Origin: Planctomycetota bacterium
Lineage (GTDB): Bacteria; Planctomycetota; UBA1135; GCA-002686595
Reading direction: 5' to 3'
Length of the DNA: 64,000 nucleotides
Assembly: GCA_016795245.1 (NCBI GenBank)
Contig: JAEUIA010000117.1
Coordinates: 1 to 64,000, forward strand
This document shows positions 47,326 to 55,780 of the stretch, piece by piece (the first letter of the stretch is position 1; each line of letters opens with the position of its first letter). The notes beneath the pieces were generated by a model. That model did no database searches. It had not been told where the DNA came from and saw only the letters and a program-made list of their open reading frames with translations. A program made the translations under genes and the position numbers.

Positions 47326-47825
47326 AGGTAGAGCCTGATCTTTTGCACGTAGCCTTCGGCGCTCTCGACGAAGCGCGCCACTTCCTGGTCGGTGAGCGGA
47401 CGCAGGATCCTGGCCGGAACGCCGGCGACGAGCGAGCGCGGCGGAACGACAAAGCCCTCTTTGACGACGGCTCCGGCCGCGATCAGCGATTCGCGCCCGA
47501 TGACCGAGCCGCCCAGGAGGATCGCACCCATCCCGATCAAGCAGCGGTCATCGACGCGCGCGCCGTGCAGCACGCAGCGGTGTCCGATGGTGACTTCGGA
47601 ACCGATCACGTTGGGCACACCCGTGTCGGCGTGGATCATCGTCAGGTCCTGGACGTTGGTGCGCGCACCGATCGTGAGCGGCGCGTCGTCGCCGCGCAAC
47701 ACGCACCCAAACCAGATGCCGACGTCGGCGCCGAGCGTGAGGTCCCCGGTCAAGATCGCGTTGCGCGCCGCGAAGGCGCCGCTCTCGAGCTTTCGGAACA
47801 GTCCGCTGCTTTCGAAGTGCGTCAT
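47322..47825 (-). CDS. Gamma carbonic anhydrase-like hexapeptide protein
   Basis: A 167-residue left-handed beta-helix protein. Hexapeptide repeats (e.g. AILTGDLTLGADVGIWFGCV and IGMGAILLGGSVIGRESLIAAGAVV) and the three His ligands of gamma carbonic anhydrases are seen: IHADTGVP, then TIGHRCVLHGA with two His five apart. The early WFGCVLRGDDAPLTIGARTNVQD is also family typical. It is probably a trimeric Zn/Fe enzyme hydrating CO2, or one of the catalytically silent YrdA-type relatives. ATG 47825 overlaps the CPBP stop. Cytoplasmic. Confidence 0.9.
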   Translation of the reverse strand: MTHFESSGLFRKLESGAFAARNAILTGDLTLGADVGIWFGCVLRGDDAPLTIGARTNVQDLTMIHADTGVPNVIGSEVTIGHRCVLHGARVDDRCLIGMGAILLGGSVIGRESLIAAGAVVKEGFVVPPRSLVAGVPARILRPLTDQEVARFVESAEGYVQKIRLYL

Positions 47826-48679
47826 GGCGTGATCAGATTCGGTTGGGAAGCGCGCTGGAGGAGTTCAGGGAAGACGTACAGCATCAGGAATTGCAGGCCG
47901 TTGTGCACGGCGTGGATGAACCATACCGCGTGCAACCGCTGCGTCCTCAGCATGACGTAACCGAGCAGGCAGGACAGCGCGAAAATCGGCGCGAGTCCCT
48001 CGACGCCGTGCATTCCGGCGAAGAGCAGCGAGGTGAGCGCGATTCCGCCCACAGGGCGCAGCTTGCGCACGAGTACCGGCTGCAGGAAACCGCGGAAGAG
48101 AATCTCTTCGAACAAGGGCTGCACGACGGCTCCGATCACCACCGGCACCAGCCGCTCGTCGGGCGGCACCTTGCTCAGGATCTCGATCAACGGTTGTTCG
48201 AAGGTCTCGCGGCCGGCCAGGCTCAAGATCCACACCCACACGAACTGCAGTGCACTCATCGCAGGCATGATCAGCACGTAGAGCACGAGTGCGGCCAGAG
48301 GCGCGCGGAACAAGCGGCCGGCCCGGACGCCCAGCGCCGCGAGTCCGTTCGGTCCGAACTTCGCGGCGAACACGGTCGCGAGTGTCGCCGGCAGCGCGAG
48401 CGCAGCGGCGCTGGCGCAGAGCAACTTCGTCGCGCTGTCGTCGCTGCTCACGAAGAGGCCCGTGAGCAACATGGCGGCGATCGTGGCCATCACGACGACG
48501 GCGATGTGCGGAGCGCCCCAGTGGATGCGCGTGTCCTCCTCGCCGGGCACGATCTTGCGCGCGAGAACGCCCAAGAGCGGCAGCGCCAAGAGTGCCACGA
48601 CCACGAGCGCGAGCGCGCCCCACGGCGGGCCTCCCATCGCGACGATCGGTTCGGCGTGTTCCTCGGAGAGGAGCGACAT
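47822..48679 (-). CDS. CPBP intramembrane metalloprotease
   Basis: A 285-residue multi-helix protein. The CAAX protease/bacteriocin-processing motifs are all present: EEILFRGFLQPVL (EExxxR), FAGMHGVE (FxxxH) and HAVHNGLQF (HxxxN). About eight hydrophobic segments are visible. These proteases resemble Rce1 and cut prenylated or other membrane proteins, and bacterial substrates are mostly unknown. The start at ATG 48679 lies 5 bases after the thiG stop. The stop overlaps the carbonic anhydrase start. Confidence 0.87.
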   Translation of the reverse strand: MSLLSEEHAEPIVAMGGPPWGALALVVVALLALPLLGVLARKIVPGEEDTRIHWGAPHIAVVVMATIAAMLLTGLFVSSDDSATKLLCASAAALALPATLATVFAAKFGPNGLAALGVRAGRLFRAPLAALVLYVLIMPAMSALQFVWVWILSLAGRETFEQPLIEILSKVPPDERLVPVVIGAVVQPLFEEILFRGFLQPVLVRKLRPVGGIALTSLLFAGMHGVEGLAPIFALSCLLGYVMLRTQRLHAVWFIHAVHNGLQFLMLYVFPELLQRASQPNLITP

Positions 48680-48684
48680 CCCGC

Positions 48685-49524
48685 TCAAGGCTTGGGCGCT
48701 TCGGCGCCGTGGATCGTGCCTTCGAGCGGCGAGCTGGCGTTGGCGTACAGCTTGCGCGGGATGCGACCCGCGAGGAACGCATGCCGTCCGGCGGTGCACG
48801 CGTCACGCATCGCCGCCGCCATGCGCAACGGTTCGCGCGCCGAAGCGATGCCGGTGTTCAAGAGCACGCCGTGCGCGCCGAGTTCCATCGCGATGGCGAC
48901 ATCCGATGCGGTGCCGACGCCGGCGTCGACGATGACGGGTACCGTGACGAGCTCGAGCAGGATACGGATCGCGTTGGGGTTCAGGATGCCTTGACCCGAA
49001 CCGATGGGCGAGCCGGCCGGCATGACGCTTTTCGCGCCCAATTCCTGCAGTCGCACGCCCAGTCGCGGGTCGTCCGATGTGTATACGAGCACGTCGAAAC
49101 CCTGGCGCACGAGTTCACGCGTCGCTTCGAGCGTGCCGACCGGATCGGGCAGCAGGGTCTGCGTATCCCCCAGCACTTCGAGCTTCACGAGCTTCGTGTC
49201 CAGCACGTCGCGCGCGAGTTCCGCCGTGCGGATCGCGCTCTTCGCGTCGAAACACCCGGCAGTGTTGGGCAGGATGACGTAGCGCGAACGGTCGATGTGG
49301 TCGAGCAACGACGGCCCGGCCTTCGCGTCGAGGTTCACGCGCCGCACCGCGACCGTGACGCACGCCGTGCCGCTGATCGCGAGTGCCTGGGCCGTCTCTT
49401 CGAACGACTTGTACTTGCCGGTGCCGACCAGCAGGCGGGAGTGCAGCACGGTGTCGCCGATCACGAGCGGCTCGTCCGCGAGCCACGGTTCGGACGTCGT
49501 CTGGTTCATGGTCTGCATGTTCAT
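48685..49524 (-). CDS. thiG: Thiazole synthase ThiG
   Basis: ThiG forms the thiazole phosphate of thiamine from deoxyxylulose phosphate, dehydroglycine and ThiS-thiocarboxylate. Seen here are [39 protein letters not shown], the Schiff-base Lys region [42 protein letters not shown], and the phosphate-binding [30 protein letters not shown]. At 279 residues it is slightly longer than typical (250-260). The start is ATG 49524 in an ATGA overlap with thiS; inner ATGs at 49518 and 49509 are possible. Confidence 0.96.
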   Translation of the reverse strand: MNMQTMNQTTSEPWLADEPLVIGDTVLHSRLLVGTGKYKSFEETAQALAISGTACVTVAVRRVNLDAKAGPSLLDHIDRSRYVILPNTAGCFDAKSAIRTAELARDVLDTKLVKLEVLGDTQTLLPDPVGTLEATRELVRQGFDVLVYTSDDPRLGVRLQELGAKSVMPAGSPIGSGQGILNPNAIRILLELVTVPVIVDAGVGTASDVAIAMELGAHGVLLNTGIASAREPLRMAAAMRDACTAGRHAFLAGRIPRKLYANASSPLEGTIHGAEAPKP

Positions 49525-49739
49525 CCTCCTCCGACGAGCGTCACGACTTCGACACGATCCCCGTCACGCAAGAGCGTGCGTCCACGCTCGGCGCGCGGCA
49601 CGAGCGCCTCGTTGACTTCGACCGCGACGACCTCCGGCCGCAGCCCGAGCGCCGCGACAAAGGCGTCGACGCTGGTGCCGGCGCTCGCCGTCCGGGCTTC
49701 GCCGTTCAAGTGGATTCGAATCGTGGTGGCCTGGGTCAT
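49521..49739 (-). CDS. thiS: Sulfur carrier protein ThiS
   Basis: A 72-residue ubiquitin-fold protein with the terminal Gly-Gly-Gly needed for adenylation and thiocarboxylation (ends [12 protein letters not shown]). The N-terminal [22 protein letters not shown] and central [24 protein letters not shown] are typical. It donates sulfur to ThiG, whose gene overlaps by ATGA. No thiF, thiH/thiO or thiC is in the window. I looked for a TPP riboswitch in the 130-bp leader and found none. Confidence 0.94.
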   Translation of the reverse strand: MTQATTIRIHLNGEARTASAGTSVDAFVAALGLRPEVVAVEVNEALVPRAERGRTLLRDGDRVEVVTLVGGG

Positions 49740-49809
49740 CGGGTGTCGCTCGAAGTTTGGGCCGAGCAGTCTACAGCGAGTCGCGTCGTACCGAGACCGG
49801 AGGAGAATG

Positions 49810-49832
49810 CCAGGTCCCGGGCCGGGTCCTGG
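49810..49832 (-). terminator. Strong palindrome between nsrR and thiS
   Basis: CCAGGTCCCGG and CCGGGTCCTGG (forward strand) form an 11-bp palindrome with one mismatch around a single central base. It lies about 40 bases downstream of the nsrR stop on the minus strand. It probably insulates nsrR from the thiamine operon. No T-run follows. Confidence 0.45.
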
Positions 49833-49869
49833 GAGCCGGCTGCGGGCGTCCCCCGAGTGCGGCCATGCC

Positions 49870-50316
49870 CTACTTCTGGCCCAGGCGCTCGCGCCAGATC
49901 TGCTGGTACTTGCGGCGATTCGCCAACAGATCGGCCAGCGTGTAACCGTCGAGCACGCGCAGGAATCCCGACTGCGCTTCGTGCAGCACGTCCTTCAGGT
50001 CGCAGACCGGTGCGATAGCGCAGGTGTTCGTCTTGGGATCAAAACACTCGACCAGGTCGAAGTCGGGCTCGGTTTGCCGCACGAGAGCGCCGACGTTGAT
50101 CTTGTTGGGCGCACACGCGAGCCGCAGTCCGCCGTTGCGGCCGCGCACGGACTCGACGAGACCCAACTCGAGCAGCAGCTGACTGACCTTGACGAGATGA
50201 TGGCGCGAGATGCGGTAGGACTCGGCGATCTCCGTCACGGTCACGAGGCGGTCGTCGTGGGAGGCCGCGTACAACAGCACGCGCAGGGAATAGTCGGAGA
50301 AAAGGGTCAGGCGCAC
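49870..50316 (-). CDS. nsrR: Rrf2-family NO-responsive repressor NsrR
   Basis: A 148-residue Rrf2 regulator. The N-terminal winged helix runs LTLFSDYSLRVLLYAASH, VTVTEIAESYRISRHHLVKVSQLL with the wing VRGRNGGLRLA. Three Cys for an Fe-S cluster occur in ECFDPKTNTCAIAPVC (C-x7-C-x5-C), the arrangement of NsrR rather than IscR. NsrR represses NO-defence genes until NO nitrosylates its cluster. The start is GTG 50316 with AGGA upstream. It is divergent from the truncated haemoglobin gene and shares the 123-bp promoter region that contains an NsrR-type palindrome. Confidence 0.88.
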   Translation of the reverse strand: MRLTLFSDYSLRVLLYAASHDDRLVTVTEIAESYRISRHHLVKVSQLLLELGLVESVRGRNGGLRLACAPNKINVGALVRQTEPDFDLVECFDPKTNTCAIAPVCDLKDVLHEAQSGFLRVLDGYTLADLLANRRKYQQIWRERLGQK

Positions 50317-50350
50317 GGTGGGATCCTAGCGATTTTTCGCTTTCGGCTGC

Positions 50351-50378
50351 TTGGCAAGCGCTCCGCCGACGATAATAT
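50351..50378 (+). promoter_or_regulatory. Promoter of the haemoglobin-reductase operon
   Basis: TTGGCA at 50351-50356 and TAATAT at 50373-50378 are separated by 16 bases and resemble sigma-70 -35/-10 boxes. The transcription start would fall near 50385, about 55 bases before the haemoglobin ATG and within the palindromic operator. Confidence 0.5.
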
Positions 50379-50393
50379 GTATTCTTCGTACAT
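50377..50393. promoter_or_regulatory. NsrR operator (ATGTA-N7-TACAT)
   Basis: ATGTATTCTTCGTACAT is a perfect inverted repeat ATGTA/TACAT with a 7-base spacer, the same geometry as known NsrR sites (ATGYA-N7-TRCAT). It overlaps the -10 box and expected start site, as befits a repressor site. Its position between nsrR and its presumed target supports regulation of both. Confidence 0.65.
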
Positions 50394-50439
50394 CATTCTT
50401 GACTCCCCTTCCCTGACACAGCCTCGGACCCGAACCCAC

Positions 50440-50832
50440 ATGACGAGCCTCTACGATCAACTCGGCGGCGAACCCGCCGTCTCCGCCGCAGTCGAGACTT
50501 TCTACCGCAAGATGCTGAGCGACGAGCGTGTCGCGCGCTTCTTCGACCACGTCGACATGGACGGCCAGATGGCCAAGCAGAAGGGCTTCTTGACCATGGT
50601 CCTGGGCGGGCCGAACAAGTACACGGGCTTGGACATGCGCGCCGGACACAAGCATCTCGTGGCACGGGGCCTGAACGACCTGCACGTCGATGTCGTGATC
50701 GAACACCTGGGCGGGACACTGCTCGAGATGGGCGCCACGCCGGAGCAAGTCACGCAGGTGGCGGCGCTGGCGAATTCGGTGCGCGACGATGTGCTTGATC
50801 GTGCGCCGCAGACCACTCCGATCAAGAACTGA
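50440..50832 (+). CDS. Group 1 truncated haemoglobin
   Basis: A 130-residue globin of the 2-over-2 type. The start of the fold LYDQLGGEPAVSAAVETFYRKMLSD and the Phe-Phe-containing RVARFFDHVDMDGQMAKQKGFL segment are typical. The proximal His is in MRAGHKHLVARGLN. Such haemoglobins dioxygenate NO to nitrate or bind O2. The product is probably reduced by the 2Fe-2S reductase encoded five bases downstream. The start is ATG 50440. Confidence 0.88.
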   Translation: MTSLYDQLGGEPAVSAAVETFYRKMLSDERVARFFDHVDMDGQMAKQKGFLTMVLGGPNKYTGLDMRAGHKHLVARGLNDLHVDVVIEHLGGTLLEMGATPEQVTQVAALANSVRDDVLDRAPQTTPIKN

Positions 50833-50836
50833 ACCT

Positions 50837-51820
50837 GTGGCATCCATCGAGTACCAGGGCCGGCGCCTGGAATTGGCGCCGGGCGAAACCGTTCTGGACG
50901 GACTGCTCGCGGCGGGCGTAGACGCGCCGCATTCGTGCAGGTCGGGGCATTGCCGAACGTGCGTTGCGCGCGCGCTCGATGTCGCGCCGCCGGCGGGATC
51001 GCAAGAGGGCCTCAAGGATTCGTGGCGCGAACTCGGGCTGTTTCTGACGTGTCGCGCGGTTCCGACCGAGGACATGCGCATCGCCGCGACCGACGATCTG
51101 GGCCTGGAAGTCGGCGCGACGGTCACGGCCGTCGAGCGCTTGAGTCACGACGTCGTGCGGTTGCGGTTGGAAACCGACGAGCCGTTCGAGCATCGCGGAG
51201 GTCAGTTCGTGACCTTGGTCCGCGTCGACGGTCTGGCGCGCAGCTATTCGACCGCCAACGTGCCCGGTCGCGACGGGTTCATCGAGTTGCACGTGCGCGA
51301 GATCGCGAACGGCGCGATGAGCGGTTGGATCGCGCGCGAGTTGAAGCCCGGCGGACGTGTCGCTGTGCGCGGCCCCGAAGGCGAGTGCTTCTACGTGCAC
51401 GGTCGGCCCGAACAGCCGCTGCTCCTCGTCGGCACGGGCACTGGTCTCGCGCCGCTGTTCGCGATCCTGCAAGAAGCGCTGGCGCACGCGCACAGCGGCC
51501 GCATCGTTCTGCTGCAGGGTGCTGTGGACGAGCGCGGCCTGTACCTGGTCGACGAGTTGCGCGCGCTCGCGAAGTTGCATCCCAACTTCGAGTACGTGCG
51601 CTGCTTGCTGCGCGGCGAAGCGCAGGAGGGAATCGAAATCGGCGCGATCGATGCGATCCTGCGTGCTCGAATCCCTGCGCTGCGCGGCTGGCGCGCCTAT
51701 CTGTGCGGCAATCCGGAACTCGTTTTCGACCTGCGCAAGAAGGTCTTCCTGGGCGGCGCGAATTCGAAGGAAATCCACGCCGACGCGTTCGTGATGAAGG
51801 CGCCGGCGCTCGCGCGCTGA
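50837..51820 (+). CDS. 2Fe-2S / FAD / NAD(P)H electron-transfer reductase
   Basis: A 327-residue three-domain reductase. The N-terminal ferredoxin has CRSGHCRTC and a later Cys in FLTC (C-x4-C-x2-C-xn-C). The flavin domain has RSYSTANVPG (RxYS), and the NAD(P) domain has LLLVGTGTGLAPL and a final YLCGNPELV. This domain order is that of oxygenase reductases such as BenC. Here it likely supplies electrons to the truncated haemoglobin, giving a split equivalent of flavohaemoglobin. The start is GTG 50837. Confidence 0.9.
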   Translation: MASIEYQGRRLELAPGETVLDGLLAAGVDAPHSCRSGHCRTCVARALDVAPPAGSQEGLKDSWRELGLFLTCRAVPTEDMRIAATDDLGLEVGATVTAVERLSHDVVRLRLETDEPFEHRGGQFVTLVRVDGLARSYSTANVPGRDGFIELHVREIANGAMSGWIARELKPGGRVAVRGPEGECFYVHGRPEQPLLLVGTGTGLAPLFAILQEALAHAHSGRIVLLQGAVDERGLYLVDELRALAKLHPNFEYVRCLLRGEAQEGIEIGAIDAILRARIPALRGWRAYLCGNPELVFDLRKKVFLGGANSKEIHADAFVMKAPALAR

Positions 51821-51844
51821 GGCCTGGTTCGACTGGCGCGTGCC

Positions 51845-52330
51845 GTGGATGCGCGCACATACGTAAATGGCACTCACTTCCTGGCCTTGACGGCGTTTCG
51901 CGGGCTCCAAGAGCGACCGGATCCACTCGCACTCGAAGTCGTTCCGGGCTCGACGGGAGCGACCGATTTTCCGGAGGCGCCGATCTTCCGCGTCAGGCTC
52001 GTCAACGTCGATGCGGGCGAAACGCGCATCGCGGTCGTCGAGGCCGGAGATCATCACGGCGGCTGACTCACGACCTGGAACGTCGAAGTACGCTCCTGGC
52101 TCCTGGTGCAGCTGTTCGCGCTGACGGACCTGCACGATCCGAGGATGGAGCGTGGAGTGCTCGGGAAACACGAGCTCGTCGATGTGCTCTATTCCGAGGA
52201 GAGAGGCCCGTTCCTCTCTAACTCGATGCCAGCCTGGGCTAGAGAGTTCACGGAATCCACGCAGCTCGAGTTCGCCGCACGCTGGAAGCGCAGCGCGCAG
52301 AGTTTCGTGTTTGAGATCGTGCCGGACTAG
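51845..52330 (+). pseudogene. Hypothetical gene interrupted by an in-frame TGA
   Basis: One frame runs from GTG 51845 to the stop at 52328-52330 and is broken once by TGA at 52064-52066. Before it the translation ends GDHHGG; after it continues LTTWNVEVRSWLLVQLFALTDLHDP without a stop for 87 codons. A TGG to TGA change would restore a Trp. No cysteine is nearby and no convincing hairpin follows, so a point mutation is more likely than recoding. The sequence is not recognised. It may alternatively be a sequencing error. Confidence 0.45.
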
Positions 52331-52412
52331 ACCGTGCCGGAGACATGGGCAACCTCGACTCGATGGCCCTCGTACGCAGCCTGTCCGCGGCGGTCCTGCG
52401 CGAACCGGACGC

Positions 52413-54203
52413 CTAGACCTCGCGCCTGGACATACGACCGGCTACGGCGCAGACCAGGAGGAACGCGCACGCGGCCAGCAACGCGATCAGGTTCACGATC
52501 TCGGCCGCCTGTTGACGCGTCGATTTGGCGAATGGGAACGGGCGATACTCGAGCAGGGCGGTGAGCTCGGCCTCTTGTCCGACGCGGAAATGTCCGCCCG
52601 GCTCGACGGAATTCTCGCGCGGGAACAGGTAGCTCGCGGGGTTCTTGAAGTTGTACTCACCGTCCGCCACCGCGCGTGCAGGACCCGCGTGCAGCTTGCC
52701 GATCGGAAACCACTCGAGTTCGTAGCCGAAGATCGGCTCGAAGCACGCGATCGGTGACACGCCTTCGACCAGACCGTCGTTGCGATCCGGCGGTCGCAGC
52801 ATGCGGCCGTCGGGACCGAACTCGATCGAGCAGCGTTCGATCGGAACCACGCGCCCGGTCTCGCGCAGGGCGTCGAACGCGGTTTCGATGCGTGTCGCGA
52901 AATAAGATTGCGTGGCGTAGAAACTGCGGTCGCGCAGCACGTGCGTGGCGAGCACGAGCATGGCGGCAGCCAGGGCGAGGCGAGAGCGCTTCTGCGGATC
53001 CACTGCGATCCGATCCAGCGCCAGCGCCGCCAGCACCGTGAAGATCGGCACGTACGCCGCGAACCAGCGCACGAGACTGCTCGAATTGCGCACGATCGGC
53101 ACGCTCTTCAAGAACGCAGTCCAAGCAGGCGAGTACGTGTTGACCACCACCGGAACGAGCAAGATCACGACCAGCCCGGCGAACAGCGCGACGTTGCGCC
53201 TACCGCGCAGTCGCTCGCGCAGATTGCGGCGCAGAGCTAGCGCACCCGCGACCAGCAAGATGAGCGTCACCCACGTGAGGCTGAAATCCCACTCGTGGTG
53301 GTCCAGCCTCCAGCGCTCGTTCACCAGCAGGTAGCGGCCCAGATCGTAGGACGGAAACACGAACACGGACTGGATTACGAGTGCGATCGCGCCCAACGGG
53401 TTCGACGTGCCCGGCAGCGGATAGCCCGCGCGCGGAAAGGAATCCAGGAACGCGATCCCCGCACTCAACTTCGCGAGACACAGAAGCAGTGCGCACGCGA
53501 TCGCTCCGCCGAAGCGCAGTCCCGCGTGCACGGCGTCGCCTCCGCGCAGCGCGGCGACGAGCGCGATGCCTGCACACGCCAGGCCGGCCGGCACGAGGCC
53601 GTAGAAATTCCCGGCCTGGAACATGTACGCGAACGCGAGCCCGGCACAGAGCGCGTCGAACACCAGCCGGCGCACGCCCTGTCCCTCGCCCACCGGCCGC
53701 GTGATCCACCACGCCGCGAGCGGCACGAGCATCTGCGAGTGGAAGAAGAGGTGCCCGCTCAACATCCGCGCGGTGAAGAATCCGTTCCACGCGAAGATCG
53801 TCGCGCCCAGGAGCGCCGCCGCGAGCGAGAGTGCGAAGGTCTTGCGCAGACACAGGTACGTCCCGAGAAACCCGAGCGCCGCGAACACGACCAGCGTCGC
53901 GCGCACGGCGAAGATCGGCCCAGCCGCGATCGCCGCGACCTGCGGGAACGTGATGTAGCCGCACGAAGGATGCGCGTAAAACGGCAATCCCCCGCCGAAG
54001 GCCGGCGTGAACCAGGGGATCGAAAACGCGCCGTTCTGCTGAAACCAGTACGCGCCCGACAACAGATCCGGGAAGTAGTACGCGTAATCGTGCCCGATGC
54101 TCCCGTCCGCGCACGGCAAGTAGCGTCCGTAGACGAGCGCGTGCAAGCCGACGACGAGCACGAGCGCGAGAGCGACGATCAGGGATTCGGGAAGTCGCTT
54201 CAC
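52413..54203 (-). CDS. Polytopic membrane protein (YfhO/GT-C-like)
   Basis: A 596-residue protein with about twelve hydrophobic helices and a hydrophilic C-terminal section between about 430 and 560. The N-terminus (LIVALALVLVVGLHALVYGRYLPCADGSIGHDYAYYF) and the loops with ISIPWFTPAFGGGLPFYAHP resemble YfhO-like and GT-C membrane proteins. These use a lipid-linked sugar donor; the acidic residues in the first periplasmic loop (GHDY) would fit. The enzyme assignment is uncertain. The start is GTG 54203. It follows the selenoprotein-like gene by 108 bases on the same strand. Confidence 0.6.
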   Translation of the reverse strand: MKRLPESLIVALALVLVVGLHALVYGRYLPCADGSIGHDYAYYFPDLLSGAYWFQQNGAFSIPWFTPAFGGGLPFYAHPSCGYITFPQVAAIAAGPIFAVRATLVVFAALGFLGTYLCLRKTFALSLAAALLGATIFAWNGFFTARMLSGHLFFHSQMLVPLAAWWITRPVGEGQGVRRLVFDALCAGLAFAYMFQAGNFYGLVPAGLACAGIALVAALRGGDAVHAGLRFGGAIACALLLCLAKLSAGIAFLDSFPRAGYPLPGTSNPLGAIALVIQSVFVFPSYDLGRYLLVNERWRLDHHEWDFSLTWVTLILLVAGALALRRNLRERLRGRRNVALFAGLVVILLVPVVVNTYSPAWTAFLKSVPIVRNSSSLVRWFAAYVPIFTVLAALALDRIAVDPQKRSRLALAAAMLVLATHVLRDRSFYATQSYFATRIETAFDALRETGRVVPIERCSIEFGPDGRMLRPPDRNDGLVEGVSPIACFEPIFGYELEWFPIGKLHAGPARAVADGEYNFKNPASYLFPRENSVEPGGHFRVGQEAELTALLEYRPFPFAKSTRQQAAEIVNLIALLAACAFLLVCAVAGRMSRREV

Positions 54204-54311
54204 GTGACGCTCTGCGGCGGCGGAGTCTACCTCATGCAGCTCGGCGCTCGCGTCCGCTCCTCACCACCACGGGTGCGACGTCGCCGGCACTCCCAATCAC
54301 GGAGCGCTGCA

Positions 54312-55625
54312 TCACTCGCCCGCAGACAGGTTCGCATCCGGCCTGCGCACCCAGGCTGCTCCGTAGATGTCGACGAAAGCGGGTGCGATGCGATCCGCCG
54401 GCGTGTCGCCGACCAGCGTGAAGCGCCAGGCGAGCGGATGGCGCGTCGCTACGTCCGCGCGACGGCCGTTCAGTCCGCTGCCGCCCCACGCTTCACCCAG
54501 CGCCACCATGCGAAACTCGACGAAGCGGTGGGTTGCCCAATCGAACACCGCCCGGCCCGTGAGTTGCGCACTCACCCCGCGCGCACGATTCGGGAACTTG
54601 TCCCAGTGATTGCGACCCAATTTCCAGGTGCCGTCGGACTCGGCGCGCGTGCGCCCTTCGATGGCGAGTTCGACGCGTGTGCCTTCGCTGCGCGTCACGA
54701 CCGTCGCGATCTCGGCCTGCTCGATGTCTTCGGGCGCGAACGGGCCCTCTTGACCGCGCACGTTGTCCACCAGATGAAAGCTCGCCCAGCGCCGGACCAG
54801 TGCTTCGGGCAACGCGGTGCGCGCGCCCACGACGGGCTCGGAGGGCAACCACTGGCGCGCTTCGTCGCGCGAGAACCACACGTGATCCAGATTCCAACGC
54901 CCCGCTTGAGGCTGCAAGGTGCCGTCCTCCGCGCGCGCGAGGTCGCGGTGGATCGCCGTCAACGCCAATCCGTCGACGGGAAAGGAGTCTTCCCAGCGGT
55001 GCGCGGCACGCGCGGACTCAGGCGCAGCTTGCGTGCGTTCCGCGGGGGGCAGCGCCTCCCAGGCCGCGAGACCCTGGCGCAGCACGGCTTCGATCCGACG
55101 CGGATCGGTGGAGTTGCCGCGCGCGAGCAGCCGACCGTCGGGCGTGCACACGTACGTGCCTTGTCTGCTGCCGCCCACCGGCTCGGGCGTGCCTTCGACC
55201 ATCACGCGAAAAAAGCGCGCTTCCGGATCGGCGCTCGTCTGCAAGCGCCACGATTCATCGGTCGCCGGAACGAAGCGCTGCGCGAGTGCCTGCACCGCCG
55301 CGTCGTTCCAGACGGACGCACGGCCCGCCACACCGTTGCCTCAGGTACACCCGAGCGGATGGCCGTTCATCAGCCACAGAAGCAACGGACGCTGCGCTTC
55401 AGCCGCCGCCGCGAGCCCGGCGTGGAAATTCGTTTGCCACGGAATCGCCTGCCACGCGCGCGCTTCGGCTTCGGGCTCGAGCAGCGCGCACCATTCGTCC
55501 AACGTCTGTTGTGCGATCGGTTGTGTGCGCTCGACCGCTAGGTGTCGCGCCGATCCGGCACAGGCCGCGAGCAAGGCGAGCAAACTGAGCGCGACCGCGA
55601 GGCGCGCTGAGCGTGGCGCGACCAC
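54312..55625 (-). CDS. Candidate selenoprotein: thioredoxin-like lipoprotein with Cys-Thr-UGA
   Basis: The frame from GTG 55625 to the stop at 54312 gives 437 residues if UGA at 55343-55341 (codon 95) is decoded. A lipoprotein signal (LALLAAC, Cys22) is followed by a thioredoxin-fold start typical of DUF255/YyaL-like proteins: residues 60-95 have AIPWQTNFHAGLAAAAEAQ, then PLLLWLMNGHPLGCT-UGA-GNG. After the UGA the fold continues in the same frame (VWNDAAVQALAQRFVPATDE). The redox position of thioredoxins coincides with Cys93-Thr94-UGA95, which argues for selenocysteine. A hairpin follows 11 bases on. The last 200 residues are an unidentified domain. An upstream GTG 55658 is possible. Confidence 0.6.
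55311..55329 (-). promoter_or_regulatory. Possible SECIS hairpin after the UGA at 55343
   Basis: The mRNA GGCGGG/UCCGUC (with two G-U pairs) forms a 6-bp stem with a 7-base loop CCGUGCG. The loop starts 17 bases after the UGA, in the range of bacterial SECIS elements. The stem is weak, so support is modest. Confidence 0.3.
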
Positions 55626-55780
55626 GAAGTCGGAGACTGTTGTCGGCTGGATTCGCACGTGCGTGCCGGAGCATAACCGATCGACGCGATCCACGGCAGG
55701 GCGTGAAACGTGCAGCGCAGGATCGACGACCTGGGTCTGAAGGTCGCTTGTCCGGGAAGCGCCGTGTCCTCGAACACGCG

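Noticed and set aside
49740..49869. TPP riboswitch upstream of thiS
   Set aside because: No CUGAGA or matching conserved loops; only a simple palindrome is present.
52064..52066. Third selenocysteine UGA
   Set aside because: No Cys or redox motif nearby and only a weak stem too close to the UGA; a Trp to stop mutation or sequence error is simpler.
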